64,000 bases of DNA, from positions 6,237,771 through 6,301,770 of the forward strand of contig NC_058165.1 in NCBI RefSeq assembly GCF_020080835.1. The letters run 5' to 3'. The translations under genes and the position numbers were made by a program. The DNA comes from Cotesia glomerata (taxonomy: Eukaryota; Arthropoda; Insecta; Hymenoptera; Braconidae). Below, one piece after another: positions 46,567 through 58,680 of the stretch (the first letter of the stretch is position 1; each line of letters opens with the position of its first letter). The notes below the pieces were generated by a model. It worked only from the letters and a program-made list of their open reading frames with translations. It was not told the DNA's origin and did no database searches.

Positions 46567-47310
46567 ATTAGGAAAACGGTTGACCCTAAAGGCCATCCCT
46601 GCAACTTCCCGCTACCTCCATACCTAAGAGCTCAACAATTCACTTATTTTTTATGCTCTTTGAGCTCAAAAATATAATTTTCGTATAAGATTGAGCTCTC
46701 CGAGCTCAAATAAATCGCTGTTCTGTGCTTTTGAGCTCTTCGAGCTCAAAAGGCTAATGGAAGTTTTATAGAACACTATTTTTTGAATTTTCAAACCGCA
46801 ATAACTTTTGAATGAATTAACCGATTTTCTTGCGGTTTACGGCATTCAACGCAGTTTTTTGAGTTCTTTAAAAAATCTTTGAACGTAAACTGTTCAGACT
46901 GAAACTTTCATAGAAATTCTGAAAAAAACATTTTTTCCAATTTTTTTCGACAACGATATCTCACGAACAAATCAACCGATTTTGACCGGGCTGGAGGCAA
47001 TCGACGTGGTTTTTTGAGGTTAAGAGCTAATTAGTTTTTGGAATTGATCGGTTCAGCCGTTTAAAAGATATTTCAAAAAACGAATTTTTGGAAATTTTAT
47101 TTTTGAGATTTCTCAAAATCCGTTCAAAAGTTATGCGAGATTTACATGCATACACACACACACACACACACATACATACAGACACGGTGACGACACCGCG
47201 GAAATAGGAAAGCTTCCTAGGACCTCAAAACGTCGAAATCTGATGAAAACTCGATTTTCGAAAAACGGGGTGAAAACAATAACTTCCCGATTTTCTTAGC
47301 GGGAAGTTAA
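46567..47310 (-). mobile_element. Family 1 element, nearly complete
   Basis: Outer tail AGGAAAACGGTTGACC, left TIR AACTTCCCGCTA near 46603, three GAGCTC hairpins (46650-46755), internal motifs, a short CA run (about 47154-47172), right TIR TTAGCGGGAAGTT ending at 47308. It is directly abutted by a mini-copy. Confidence 0.9.
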
Positions 47311-47468
47311 AAATTAGGAAAACGGTTGACTCTGAAGGCCATCCCTGCAACTTCCCGTTACTTTCGTAACTAAGCGCTCAAAATTGCACTTATTATGTTT
47401 TACGGGGTGAAAACAATAACTTCCCGATTTTTGAAAATTTACAATTTTCTTAGCGGGAAGTTAAAAAT
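47311..47468 (-). mobile_element. Family 1 mini-derivative, tandem to the preceding copy
   Basis: Keeps only the two ends: outer tail plus AACTTCCCGTTA (from 47349), about 45 bases of left sequence, then GGGGTGAAAACAATAACTTC and the right TIR ending at 47462. The TTAAAAATTAGGAAAACGG junction shows a head-to-tail arrangement. Confidence 0.88.
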
Positions 47469-47568
47469 TAATTTGTTGAAAATTTCAAACAATTTTATTT
47501 CTTAGCTAAAAAAAATTTTTTCTCAGTAATTTGCTTGTTGAAAATAAAAGTTTATTTGATTTGGAAAA

Positions 47569-48761
47569 ATAGTATATTACACTACACGGGCAGAAAGTTG
47601 AGATTCCTGCACTGGGCGCCATAATGCCCGAGGCGAAGCCGAGTGCTGCTGGTCCGGGGGGGGGGGGGCTGCAGGCATCAAATACACCTGTCAATAAAGA
47701 TATTAATTTATAATCTATCATACTACTACTTTCTTTTGAGAAAAGATCTTAATTTAATTTAATAAATTTAAAGTTATAAATATATTATAAATTAACTCTG
47801 ATTTTAAGAATAGAAAAAAACAAAAAAATGAAATAATAATCGTAAAATGCATAGAAAAAAAAAATTAAGAAAAAAATCTGTTTGTGTATTTTTTTAAATA
47901 ATTATTTGTTCAATAATGAATTTATTTATTTGAAAATATCTATCAGAATAAAAAATATTTCTCGTTTTTTTTTTTTGTAATTTAAATATTTAATAAGTCT
48001 CATTTAATTAAAATAAATATTTATTTTCTCTAATTAACTTAGTTTCAACCTAAAATCATCGACACATAACAAGACAGATATACATTCATAACAATCACAA
48101 GTAAGGTTAGGTTTATAAACATAAGTAATAGAGTGAGCGCGACTACCGACTTTCGGACTTTCTGCCGCCTCGTGTCTCGTTGTCAGTGCATGAATACATT
48201 ATTTCGGCTCCCCGTCGTAGGGCGCATGCGCGACTTGATCACGGCATAAAACTGAGGCTTTCTGCCGTGAAATCGCAGCGGGAACCCCGTACTTTCGACC
48301 GGCGTAGTAAGAAATAGTATATTACACCTGTGGCAGAAAATGAGAAATGTCTCCAGAACACATATATGTTGCCCGAGGCGAAGCCGAGGCCGACATATAT
48401 GTGATCTGAGATATTTATTATTTTCCTGCCATAGGTTTATATACTATTTTTTTGTCCGACGAAGGCGGAAAGCGGCAACTTAGTTTAGCGCAGCAGGACG
48501 AAAGTTGCCACTTTCCGGCCGGAGGGCAGAAAAATAATTTTTCTGCCCTCCAGGCGGAAAGTGGCAACTTTCGGCCCGCTGCGCTAAACGAAATTGCCGC
48601 TTTCCGCCTCTGTCAGACAGAAAAATAGTATATAAACCTATGGCAGGAAAATAATAAATATCTCAGATCACATATATGTCGGCCTCGGCTTCGCCTCGGG
48701 CAACATATATGAGTTCTGAGACATTTCTCATTTTCTTGCCACAGGTGTGTAATATACTATT
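47569..48761. mobile_element. AATAGTATATTAC-bounded composite element
   Basis: AATAGTATATTACAC at 47569 is mirrored by GTAATATACTATT at the right end near 48761 and recurs in direct orientation at 48313, the start of the inner hairpin. The GCCCGAGGCGAAGCCGAG word occurs at about 47628, 48373 and (reversed) 48681. 48120-48310 is GC-rich with repeated TTTCTGCCG. A 13-base G run sits at about 47656. Whether 47569 and 48314 are one element or two related insertions is uncertain. Confidence 0.55.
48314..48760. mobile_element. 447-bp near-perfect GC-rich hairpin
   Basis: Arms 48314-48535 and 48537-48760 are inverted copies with a single-base centre (48536). The innermost 15 bases each side are exact (GGAGGGCAGAAAAAT and its complement). 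Arms contain CCCGAGGCGAAGCCGAGG, GGCGGAAAGCGGCAA and ACATATATG words, much richer in GC than the surroundings. The 97-codon frame at 48676-48969 is incidental. Confidence 0.92.
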
Positions 48762-48892
48762 AAATAGACAATTTGTGAACTTTTGTCCGAAATTCTTCTT
48801 TTCTAAATCTAACAAGGTAAAAGCCCCAATAGATGATCACGTACCAGTACATGATCACTCCATGTATTTGTATATCTATATTCACAAATGTA

Positions 48893-49199
48893 TGAGCTTA
48901 AAAAACTGCGTCGAATACCACCAACCACGTAAAAATCGGTTTATTCATTCAAAAGTTATTGCGATTTGAAAATTCAAAAAATAGTATTTTATCAAACTTC
49001 TATCAAACTTTTGAGCTCTTCGAGCTCAAAAGCATACGACAGCTATTTTTTTGATCTCGGAGAGCTCAAAATAACACACAAATTGTATTTATGAGCTCGA
49101 AGAGCTCAAAAACGTCATAAGTGCAATTTCAAGCGTTTAGGTATAGAATTGGCGGGAAGTTGCAGGAATGGCCTTCAGGGTCAACCGTTTTCCAAATTT
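48893..49199 (+). mobile_element. Family 1 element, 5'-truncated
   Basis: Only the hairpin half remains: AAACTGCGTCGAATACCACC, GAGCTC hairpins (49013-49115), the TIR remnant GGCGGGAAGTT (about 49150-49161) and outer tail to CAACCGTTTTCCAAA. Confidence 0.85.
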
Positions 49200-49884
49200 T
49201 TTTTATTAAAAAAAAGTTTGCCGGCCAAATTGATGACAAATTTGATTTATGAATAGAAAATATTTAAATATAAATATTTTTAAGAAAAAATATTTGAAAT
49301 TAAGGTCTAAAAGTTATAAAAAATGCAGCAATACTAAAAAAAATCAGGTATAAAAATTTTGCAGTTACTGTGTTTTAAAATTGGACAGCCGAGTTACTAA
49401 TCAAACTTTCATTTAAAAGCAAAAAAATTTCTTTGCCTTTATTAAATACTTGAAATTAAAATCTACTAGTTCTTTTTACCTTCATTGCTGTTAGAGGAAT
49501 ACGGTTTAGATGTTTGCCTGTAAAGGGTTAATTGTGTACAGTTTCAAAATTTGTTCTTTTTCTTCTAAAATATTTAATTAAAAAACATCAATACTCAAAA
49601 TAAATCGGTTAAAAATATATTTATTTTACTTTTTTCAAGAAAGAATTCAAATAATTTCTGCATGTAATCTAATAATATTAATTAAATGAAGAATTTAATG
49701 AAGTGAATTATAGGAATGCTGTACGGTATATATAGAGTCTAAAAGCTATAATTTAAAATTTCATCAGAATGTAATTATATAATCCTTATCACGTTTAAAT
49801 GACGTTTTCACATGGTATTAAATTTTGATGAATATCATCGTTGTTAATAATAAATAATAATAATAAAATAGAATCGAAAATAAC
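49200..49884. other. Spacer
   Basis: AT-rich; nothing recognised apart from a worn AAGGGTTAATT word at about 49525. Confidence 0.5.
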
Positions 49885-49893
49885 GCGTTACAT
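49885..49893. repeat. 9-bp target duplication, left
   Basis: GCGTTACAT, matching GCGTTAGAT at 52399-52407 in eight of nine positions. Confidence 0.8.
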
Positions 49894-52398
49894 TAGAGTG
49901 CTTCATTTGAGACGACTATTTTTTTTTCTCACTCCATTGACGAAATATTGTTCTGAACATAGAAAAAAAAATTCTCACCAAGGGATAGTTCTTAATTTCA
50001 ATTTTAAGTACTCGCTGGATGAATTTAAAGTTTTCCCATATAATTAACCCGTTAAAATAATTTTTTTTGCTTAAATTATTTATAGCATAGCGACATTTCA
50101 TGATATTCATTTGACCATGGGCAGAAGTTGTAGAGGAAACCTTTCTCTTTAAAAGCTCTGACAGCTTATTTCCAATTTATGAGTTACCTCGCCAGTAAAA
50201 AATTGTACATTCGATTTTTGCTCAAAAGTCGTGGTTTTTTGATTTTTTCTCCTAAACTATTGATCTGACACCTAAATTGCAAAGGACCTTTTTTGTAAAG
50301 AATTCAATTTTCTATAAGATAGATTGATAGCTGAACCCTTTCAATAAATTGCCTCTGAGATAAATTTCATTAATTACAAGAAAACAATAAATGACACTAT
50401 TTTATCGTAATTTTTATACTTTTTAATAAAACAACAGTTGATAAAAAAAATTATAACATTGTATATTTTTATAATCAAATATTGTGATATCGTTATAATG
50501 CCTAAATTTTTAAAATTTTTAATTGTCTGACAAATATTCTAATAAATATAGTTGTTACATAGAATATATCCAAAATATATGATCATACATAACTCCGGCA
50601 CACAAAAAAAAGTAGTATGTACTTTGGATTGCACCTACCTATCGAAATGAATATTGACCCACTGAATCCGAATTTCAAGTCCGTTTGACCCGGTAACCCT
50701 CCAATTTTAAGCATAATGCAAAAAATCCCAAAAAAATGCATAAAACTGCAGTCACAGCGATGAAAAAATTCTTGTGGACCCGGATCAAGTATGATTTTTA
50801 TGTATTCCAATTTAATGAAACTAAATCTGAACGTTAATTAGCCTGCTGAACCGACCTAATTTGAAATAAAAAACGAAAAACCCAAAAAAATTGCAATAAA
50901 TCATGAAAAATTGAAGTTATAGAGATAAAAATTTTTTTGGACTCAGATTGAGTATGATTTTTATGTATTTTGTTCCACTAAATTTGAATCTGAAGTTTTC
51001 TTGCCCCGTTAACGTTTTAAAATTAAAAAAAATCTCAATAAACCAAAAAAATCGGGAAAATCGCAGCTATAAATATGAGAAAAAATCTATAAAACATGAT
51101 TAAATATTTTTTTTGTGTTTTTTTACGCATAAAATATAAATTAAGATTCTGAAAATATAAAAAATTTTAATATCTATAAAAAATGACGTATAACTAGAAT
51201 AAAGAGAACGATTTTCTCGAATTTCAAACTGTTCTTCATTGAAATCGAACTCTTTTGTTCTCAAACGATCTACGCCGTAAATTTTTCTTCCGTTTGTTAT
51301 TCTCTTTTGTATTTCATGCGTGGAAAAATACAAGAATAGTATTTAATCGTGTTTTACAGGTTTTTTTTTTCAAATTTGTAACTGCAATTTTCCCAATTTT
51401 TTTGGTTTTTTGAGAGTTTTTTAATTTTTAAACGTTTACGGGGCACTGGGCTAATTAACATTCAGATTTAGATTCAGTAAATTAAAATACAAAAGAATCA
51501 TACTTGATCCGGGTCCACAAGAATTTTTTCATGGCCGTGACTGCAGTTTTATGCATTTTTTGGGGTTTTTTGCATTATGCTCAAAATTGGAGGGTTACCG
51601 GGTCAAACGGACTTGAAATTCGGATTCAGTGGGTCAATATTCATTTCGATAGGTAGGTGCAATCCAAAGTACATACCACTTTTTTTTGTGTGCCGGAGTT
51701 ATGTATGATCATATATTTTGGATATATTCTATGTAACAACTATATTTATTAGAATATTTGTCAGACAATTAAAAATTTTAAAAATTTAGGCATTATAACG
51801 ATATCACAATATTTGATTATAAAAATATACAATGTTATAATTTTTTTTATCAACTGTTGTTTTATTAAAAAGTATAAAAACTACGATAAAATAGTGTCAT
51901 TTATTGTTTTCTTGTAATTAATGAAATTTATCTCAGAGGCAATTTATTGAAAGGGTTCAGCTATCAATCTATCTTATAGAAAATTGAATTCTTTACAAAA
52001 AAGGTCCTTTGCAATTTAGGTGTCAGATCAATAGTTTGGGAGAAAAAATCAAAAAACCACGACATTTGAGCAAAAATCGAATGTACAATTTTTTACTGGC
52101 GAGGTAACTCATAAATTGGAAATAAGCTGTCAGAGCTTTTAAAGAGAAAGGATTCCTCTACAACTTCTGCCCATGGTCAAATGAATATCATGAAATGTCG
52201 CTATGCTATAGATAATTTAAGCAAAAAAAATTATTTTAACGGGTTAATTATATGGGAAAACTTTAAATTCATCCAGCGAGTACTTAAAATTGAAATTAAG
52301 AACTATCCCTTGGTGAGAATTTTTTTTTCTATGTTCAGAACAATATTTCGTCAATGGAGTGAGAAAAAAAAAATAGTCGTCTCAAATGAAGCACCCTA
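49894..52398. mobile_element. 2.5-kb foldback element with kilobase-long arms
   Basis: TAGAGTGCTTCATTTGAGAC at the left matches the reverse complement of the right end (...TCTCAAATGAAGCACCCTA). The arms span about 49894-51107 and 51338-52398, very similar at the outside and less so inside. The left arm is longer because of an extra diverged unit (about 50760-50960 against 50935-51010). The centre (51108-51337) is not inverted. Flanking 9-bp duplications and long TIRs fit a Foldback- or Mutator-like non-autonomous element. Frames in the arms (49916-50110 and 52181-52399) are mirror copies of each other, not genes. Confidence 0.9.
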
Positions 52399-52407
52399 GC
52401 GTTAGAT
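52399..52407. repeat. 9-bp target duplication, right
   Basis: GCGTTAGAT, partner of 49885-49893. Confidence 0.8.
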
Positions 52408-53148
52408 ATTTTGATAAAGTAAAGTTAATGGAATGTGGTTTAACCGAGTGAGTTTTATTTTATATATAATGTAGGTGGATAATTTTATATACTTGATTCG
52501 GAATAAATGGAGCGTTGAAACGCATTCCATCGGATGGTCTCGGTATCTTCTCTGTCGTTCAACCGACTGAAGTATCGGTTACGGTTGAACGTTCCGCAGC
52601 TGAAAATGGCTCGAAAAATTCCCGAGAGTTAAATTATTTTATAAAACAGTCGGTCTCTGAATTACGGCCAATTATTTTTTTTTCTGAAGAAATTCATCCG
52701 AAATCGAAGGGAGCTTATTTATATTGCCATTAACATGACCGATGTAATTGAGATTGAGCTTTTTTGTGTTCTTTTGAAAAAAAAAGTTTTAGGTTAATGA
52801 CTCCGTTATTTTTATTTTTGATTAAAAGTTATCGCGGGTGTTGTCGATGTTTCTTTTATGTTGCTTGTTACTTTTGCCGAGCCTGGGTACACGTTTATGG
52901 TCATAAAAGAAGTCAATAGTATCAGTTATTAACTTTTAACGAATAGAGATAAAAAACGGAAGCGTAAAAATCGTAAATTGTGTGTCATAGTAAAAGGATA
53001 TGAAAACTCATAACACTAAAAGCTCGTAATTCTTTTAAACTTTTTGCTCTTTTCAATAGTTGTAAGGATAATAACGAACAGTACTAAAAATATTCATTTT
53101 CTTTACCGTTGGATTATTAAATTGTCTTGTTCGTTTGTTGTTATTAAA

Positions 53149-53188
<40 letters not shown>

Positions 53189-54073
53189 TAATATCATAAC
53201 TAATTTATTAAAAAACTTTTTTATAGTTCGACGGTTAACACTGAAAAAAAATTACTCGAGTAAAAAGAAATATTGTTGATCTAAAAACGAAATTATTTTG
53301 TAGATAACCGGCTGTCTTGATTATTAAGACCTTTTTTGTTGTAAATTAAATTTTCTACAAAAAAAAGTTCATATTATTTGTAAAGTTAATAGAAGATTTC
53401 AAAGCTGGATGAGTGTTATGCTTTTTTTATAGTTTTATCTTACAAACTATAATACTTTTGTTTATAAAATACACAATAATGAACATTTAATTGTAATAAT
53501 TAACGTTACAGCTGGTTGCTCTGAATATTGATCATCATGCACTAAATATTGACAAGTAGTGTTATGCTTATTAGACTCACAAATAATTTGAATTTTTAAT
53601 CTACAACAGTTTTGACATCAGAGGTTATCTATTCACTGACATGTTCATGGTTTCAGTATTGTTGTCTTATATTCTGATGCAATATCATTTTCAGTACTAA
53701 TATTGAAATCAATGACCGAAATCATACTAATATTAGGTACATTACATAATTTACAACACCAATTGTTCACTACAGTATTATTTCAATTATTAACATGTTT
53801 TTTCTAACAAAAATAATTGATAATTAATCTTCGATATTAAATTGTTTTGACAAATACTTATTTATTGATTATAAAGTATTTAATTTTAAATAAATTAATG
53901 ATAAATGTACTTAATAAATATGACAAGGTTAAGTTCTAATGACTAATTTTCACAACTTTCTGACATTTTGACACAAACTTTTTTTTTTTTTTTTTTATGA
54001 CAACAACTGCATATATTTATGTGCATACGGAAATTTTCATTGAAAGTATAATTAAAAATTGATAATTACATAC
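52408..54073. other. Spacer
   Basis: 52490-52740 is more balanced in composition and open for 72 codons (52515-52733, plus), but no family is recognised. A T run occupies about 53152-53186. AACACTGAAAAAAAATTACTCG at 53241 looks like one end of a CACTG element whose partner end I cannot find. Confidence 0.45.
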
Positions 54074-54075
54074 TG

Positions 54076-54191
54076 CACGGAGAAAGAAATATATTGCTAC
54101 TGGAGCGACCTATTAGATAGCTACTACCGCAATACGTATTCCTACAGTAGCCATACTGTATGGCTCTGAGAGCGATATTTTTTTTTCCGTG
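54076..54191 (+). mobile_element. 116-bp family 2-like MITE
   Basis: CACGGAGAAAGAAAT and ATTTTTTTTTCCGTG ends flanked by TG on both sides (54074-54075, 54192-54193). The interior GTATTCCTACAGTAGCCATAC resembles the subterminal part of the family 2 copy at 33338. It is a very short, TIR-to-TIR derivative. Confidence 0.82.
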
Positions 54192-54193
54192 TG

Positions 54194-56253
54194 AATATAA
54201 AATTAAATTACTAGATTTTTTTAAATTAAGTTGTTATATTTTCTGGTTAATATTTGGTTCCTCTATCTTATCTTTAATATTTTACCCGTAATTTTGATTT
54301 CAATTCTTGATCATCCATCCTGATGTAATTAATCAGTATGATACGGCTTCGTGATAAATTAAAATTAAATAAAAATCATTTTATATAAAAATAGTGAAAT
54401 GATTTATATAATAAATAAAATTGTTGACTAAGAAATTTTTTCTCATCATCCTCTTTGTTTTACTTTTTTGAACTTTGTTTGAATTTCTTGACTCATTTCA
54501 AGCTAAATATCTCAAAGGAAAAATGAACTTTCCAAGGAAATATTTTTTTTTGTAATCAAGTTTTTTCTTCAGTATTCTAAGCACGATATTTAAAAACTAT
54601 AAACTGTTTCTTAAAAAATCATAAACAATAAAAAATTGTTTCTGACATGAATTAACCCAAAAAAATTAATGAACGCAAAATAATGACTGATATAAAAAAA
54701 CGGATATAGGCACAAAAAAATTTTACACTAAATTGAATCTAGTCTTCAAGAGTTGATCGAGATAAAAGAAGGATCAGCTGAGGAATGAATTTTTCAAAAA
54801 GTAGATCCAACTCCATTTAGAATAGGAATAACATGGAAAAATTCAACTGCTATTTCATGTACAGCTTTTTCTCATTTATTTTCTTGCACTACCTAGATGT
54901 ATCCAACTTGACACATAACTCATTTTTCATCGTGAATTTCTTCGCCTGTCTCCGCGAGATAAATTTTTTATCGCCTAAAATATTCTAGAGCACAACAGTC
55001 CAAAAAAATAAAATCCAGTGAGTCAGAAACAATTCTGTTGATCTCTGAATCCAAGAAAAGCTGAGAAGAGGACAGAGGGTTTGCGGGTGAGGGAGGGTAT
55101 CCTACTAATGGATAACATTTAGAGCCAACCCAACCGAATCAGGCAATAGCGAGGACGAGGGCGAAGGCGAGCATTAGAGTGGTTATCGCACACCCGACCA
55201 AGACATGGATATCGAGGATACATGACTCGGATAGTGTTAAGATGGCTGCCCGTAAATGCTTTCATTTCTCAGTCCCCCGAGTGCTGAGGTTGCCCTCATC
55301 TTCAGCTTCGTACTTCCACCTACCCTCCCGGATCCCAGACCCATTTCTCTACTCTGCCACTTCCCAGATAATGCCATCAAATTAGGTACTTCTGGTCCGA
55401 GCCTAACCTCAATCTATCTAGTTATATTCACCCAACTCGCCCTTCAGATCTAAATTTTATCATCTCTTTAAAAACGGTTATCCGAACAAAACTTTATTAT
55501 TTTTAACTGATCATTTTATCGAAATTATAATGATAATTACACAGAAAAGAAGAAATATTTGTCACAAATACATCGATTTATTTAAGTCGTTTTTTTAAAT
55601 ATTTCCTTATAACAACTACATATATAAGTTTGGTACAGATAAATATAACAGTTGAATCGAATTATTTTGTTAATCGTCAGAAGTATCACTCTTATAATTT
55701 AGATGAAAAATATGAAAATATATCATGTAAGCAAACTATTCGTAACGTGATTGGTCGAATATATCATAAGCATGAAAATATATGCAAACGTATGACAAAC
55801 TGTATAGTCAGGCACGCGCTTGCGCGCGCAAATTTGAATTTTAGTATCATTTATTTGTGGTAAAGATGATATGTTTGTCGAAAACAACGAAATCTTTGGT
55901 ATTAAAACTCTCAACTACTGCTCTCATGACGTCACTTAAACCGCGCCAAAAGTGACCGCCATTATTACCAAGTGTTGATTGTTTTGATTACAACTTAAAG
56001 CTACAACGACGTTTCAAAAAATAGTTTATTTGCATACATAATAGTGATCACTAATTCTATTCATCGATGGATAAACTATTAATTAATTGGGGATTAGGAA
56101 AATTTATACCTAACTTATATGGAAAGTTGTTTAAAATATTATATTTTACGATAACAAATCTAAATTATTCTCAACCTATCATTAGCACTTTCATTCAATA
56201 GAAGACACGTAAAATATTTCATTATTCAACTAAAAGATTAAAAAATAATTTTT
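54194..56253. other. Spacer with GC-richer patch
   Basis: 55060-55450 is GC-richer (GAGGACGAGGGCGAAGGCGA; many CCC/TCC words) and has overlapping 65-68 codon plus-strand frames with no recognisable product. It could hold a promoter or non-coding exon, which I cannot decide. The rest is AT-rich. Confidence 0.4.
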
Positions 56254-56405
56254 AACTCCTGCTAAGAAAATTGAAAATTTTCAAAAATCGGGAAGTTATT
56301 GTTTTTACCCCGTTTTTCGAAAATCGAGTTTTCATTAGATCTCGACGTTTTGAGGTCCTAGGAAGCTTCCTTGACTATTCCCGCGATGGTGTCTGTATGT
56401 CTGTA

Positions 56406-56463
<58 letters not shown>

Positions 56464-56986
56464 TGTGTATGTATGTATGTAAACTTTTCATAACTTTTGA
56501 ACGGCTAAACTTAGATTTTGAATACAAGTTGGACCGATTCGGACCGATAGATTTTGAGAAATCTTAAAAAAACTGCGAAAAAAAATTTTTCCAAATGTGG
56601 TTTTTTTTTAATAACTTTCAAACGGCTCGACCGATCAATTCCAAAAACTAATCAGCTCTTAACACTAAAAAACCACGTCGATCGCTACCAATCTGGTCAA
56701 AATCGGTTGATTCGTTCGTAAGTATCGTTGACGAAAGAAATCGAAAAAAAGTGTTTCTTTCGAATTACACCGAAACTTCCAGTCTTATCAATTTGTGTTT
56801 AACAATGTTTCATAGAATTTGAAAAACTGCGTTGAATGCTGCTAACCGCGTGAAAATCGGTTCATTCAGTCAAAAGTTATTGCGGTTTGAAAATTCAAAA
56901 AATAGTATTTTATTAAACTTCTATCAGACTTTTGAGCTCGGAGAGCTCAAAACTACACGAAAATTATATTTTTGAGCTCTTCGAAA
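56254..56986 (+). mobile_element. Family 1 element, 3'-truncated
   Basis: Starts AACTCCTGCTAAGAAAATTG (TIR with changes), TG run 56409-56464, internal motifs, first GAGCTC hairpins, then stops mid-hairpin at GAGCTCTTCG (56986), where a family 3 fragment begins. Confidence 0.86.
56409..56464. repeat. TG microsatellite
   Basis: TG units inside family 1. Confidence 0.95.
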
Positions 56987-57087
56987 TTTTCTTTTTGTAA
57001 AGAAAAAAAAAATTTTTTTTTCCTAATAGTCTTATGAACGTGGACTTGGCGCGACTTTTTTTACAGTGAAACTGTTTTTGTTCGGAT
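56987..57087 (+). mobile_element. Family 3 foldback end, fragment
   Basis: TTTCTTTTTGTAAAG...AACGTGGACTTGGCGCGA...GTTTTTGTTCGGAT matches the right arm ends at 10125-10213 and 23160-23251. It abuts the broken family 1 element. Confidence 0.85.
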
Positions 57088-58668
57088 ATCATATTCGCAA
57101 TACCAATTCATTAAAAAAGAGTATACCAATAGGACTCAAACTTTTTTTTCAGTGTACAATAAAATGATTAGTGACCTTATTTATAGGAAATTTAATTTTC
57201 TACAAAAAAAGTTTTCATAAATTTTCTCATATCTCTAGTACTATGTTCCTAATTTTGATTTCAACTTTTTAGAAATAACTTCTTCATACAGCCCTTAAAC
57301 TAATTTTGGTTTTGGATCAATAATATTTCATTAGAACCCAATAGTTTTTTTTTCAGTGTAGCAAAATACTTTTTTATCTTATTTATGATTATTATTATTA
57401 TAAGAACGTATTTTCGAAAACAAATAAAAATATAGTCGAAAATGTGAAAACTCGAAGATGCACTGTCAGTTATTCGACATGTTCAAGAAGTTGAGTGTCA
57501 CTAGTATAGTAGACTAGCGTGTGTTATATGAAAGGCATCACATCACGTTCGTGACATCTTATTTGCTCCAAGTTTATCTTCTAGAAATAAATATATATAT
57601 ATTTATTTGTCTATATATAGTTAAGAAGACTATAGAACACATAAGCTCGAAGAAATTCCAAATAGTAATTATTGCAGTCACGTTCTTGGAGAATTGCCAT
57701 TACTTAAACTATTTATTATTAATACACTCATAATTCCAACTGTACTTGGTGAAGAAAACTTTATCAACATTAACTCATTCGAGAATGTTGCCTTGAATTC
57801 CACCCTCACATTTTTCTACGTAACTTTTTGCGATTATCGAAAAAATTCACATCTGTAATTCGAATCCTCAGGGAAAAGAGCTTGGAGTATCCAAATCCAT
57901 ATGGATTTTTTTTTGTAGTGGTATAAATAGTTCAAATATAAGGAAGATATCCCGATTGAAATGTTTGCAAAGGCTAAGCATTGCACTACTTTAAATTCCT
58001 GGCATGGCTACTAAAGGCCAATAAAATAAAAACTATACATTTTTTATCAATTTGTGAATTTGAATCGAATTTTTGTCTATAAAGGGCTGAATAAAATATT
58101 ACTCATACAGACAGAAAAACTTGAAAAGTTACCGTATGGTTTATAGCCAATAAAAGACTCCTTAAAAAAATTCAATGAATGCATGCCAAATATTTTTAAA
58201 AATAATCTTTTGCGCCAGTTACTAATCTACTTTATATAATATCGTTTTGCGAGCGAAAACACATGTGATGTGAAAAAACTTAAAGATTTATGAAAAAAAG
58301 TACTTTGGCTTGATGATTTTTTGATATTTGTAATCGCAATGTATATAGTTTGGGTACATTTGAAAAAAATTTTTAAAATCATATGGTTAAAATAGGATCA
58401 ATTGTTCAATTATTTTATGGAAAAATGACACGGACACAAATTTATTGAACTAAAAAACTGTTCAAAAATTGACTATCCCTAAACAATATATAAAATCGTT
58501 CAAAGGCACAAATTCACATCAAGACTTTTCTGATGGTACCAAATTTTGGACATAAATTATTAAAAATTTATTTTAGTCCTGGTATTTTTCAACCACTAGA
58601 CTGGGAACCCAGAAGGATGTAGGAAAACGGTGCGGTTGTCTTTTGTTAATTTTTTTTTATGTAATTAA
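57088..58668. other. Spacer with old repeat
   Basis: 58300-58560 matches the repeat at 30110-30400. TTTTTTTTCAGTGTA occurs at about 57144 and 57348 as if two CACTG elements ended here, but no matching left ends were found. No gene. Confidence 0.5.
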
Positions 58669-58680
58669 TATTTTCAGATT
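58669..58680. repeat. Probable target duplication, left of long SINE
   Basis: TATTTTCAGATT, repeated at 59369-59380 after the ATT tail. Confidence 0.7.

Noticed and set aside
49916..52399. Two matching open frames beginning MNIMKCRYAI
   Set aside because: They are mirror copies in the two arms of the foldback element, so their agreement reflects the inverted repeat and not protein conservation.
55179..55453. Overlapping plus-strand frames of 68 and 65 codons in a GC-rich patch
   Set aside because: No recognisable protein and no splice or codon pattern that favours either frame.
57130..57360. CACTG element between two TTTTTTTTCAGTGTA words
   Set aside because: Both words are right-type ends in the same orientation; no matching left end was found nearby.
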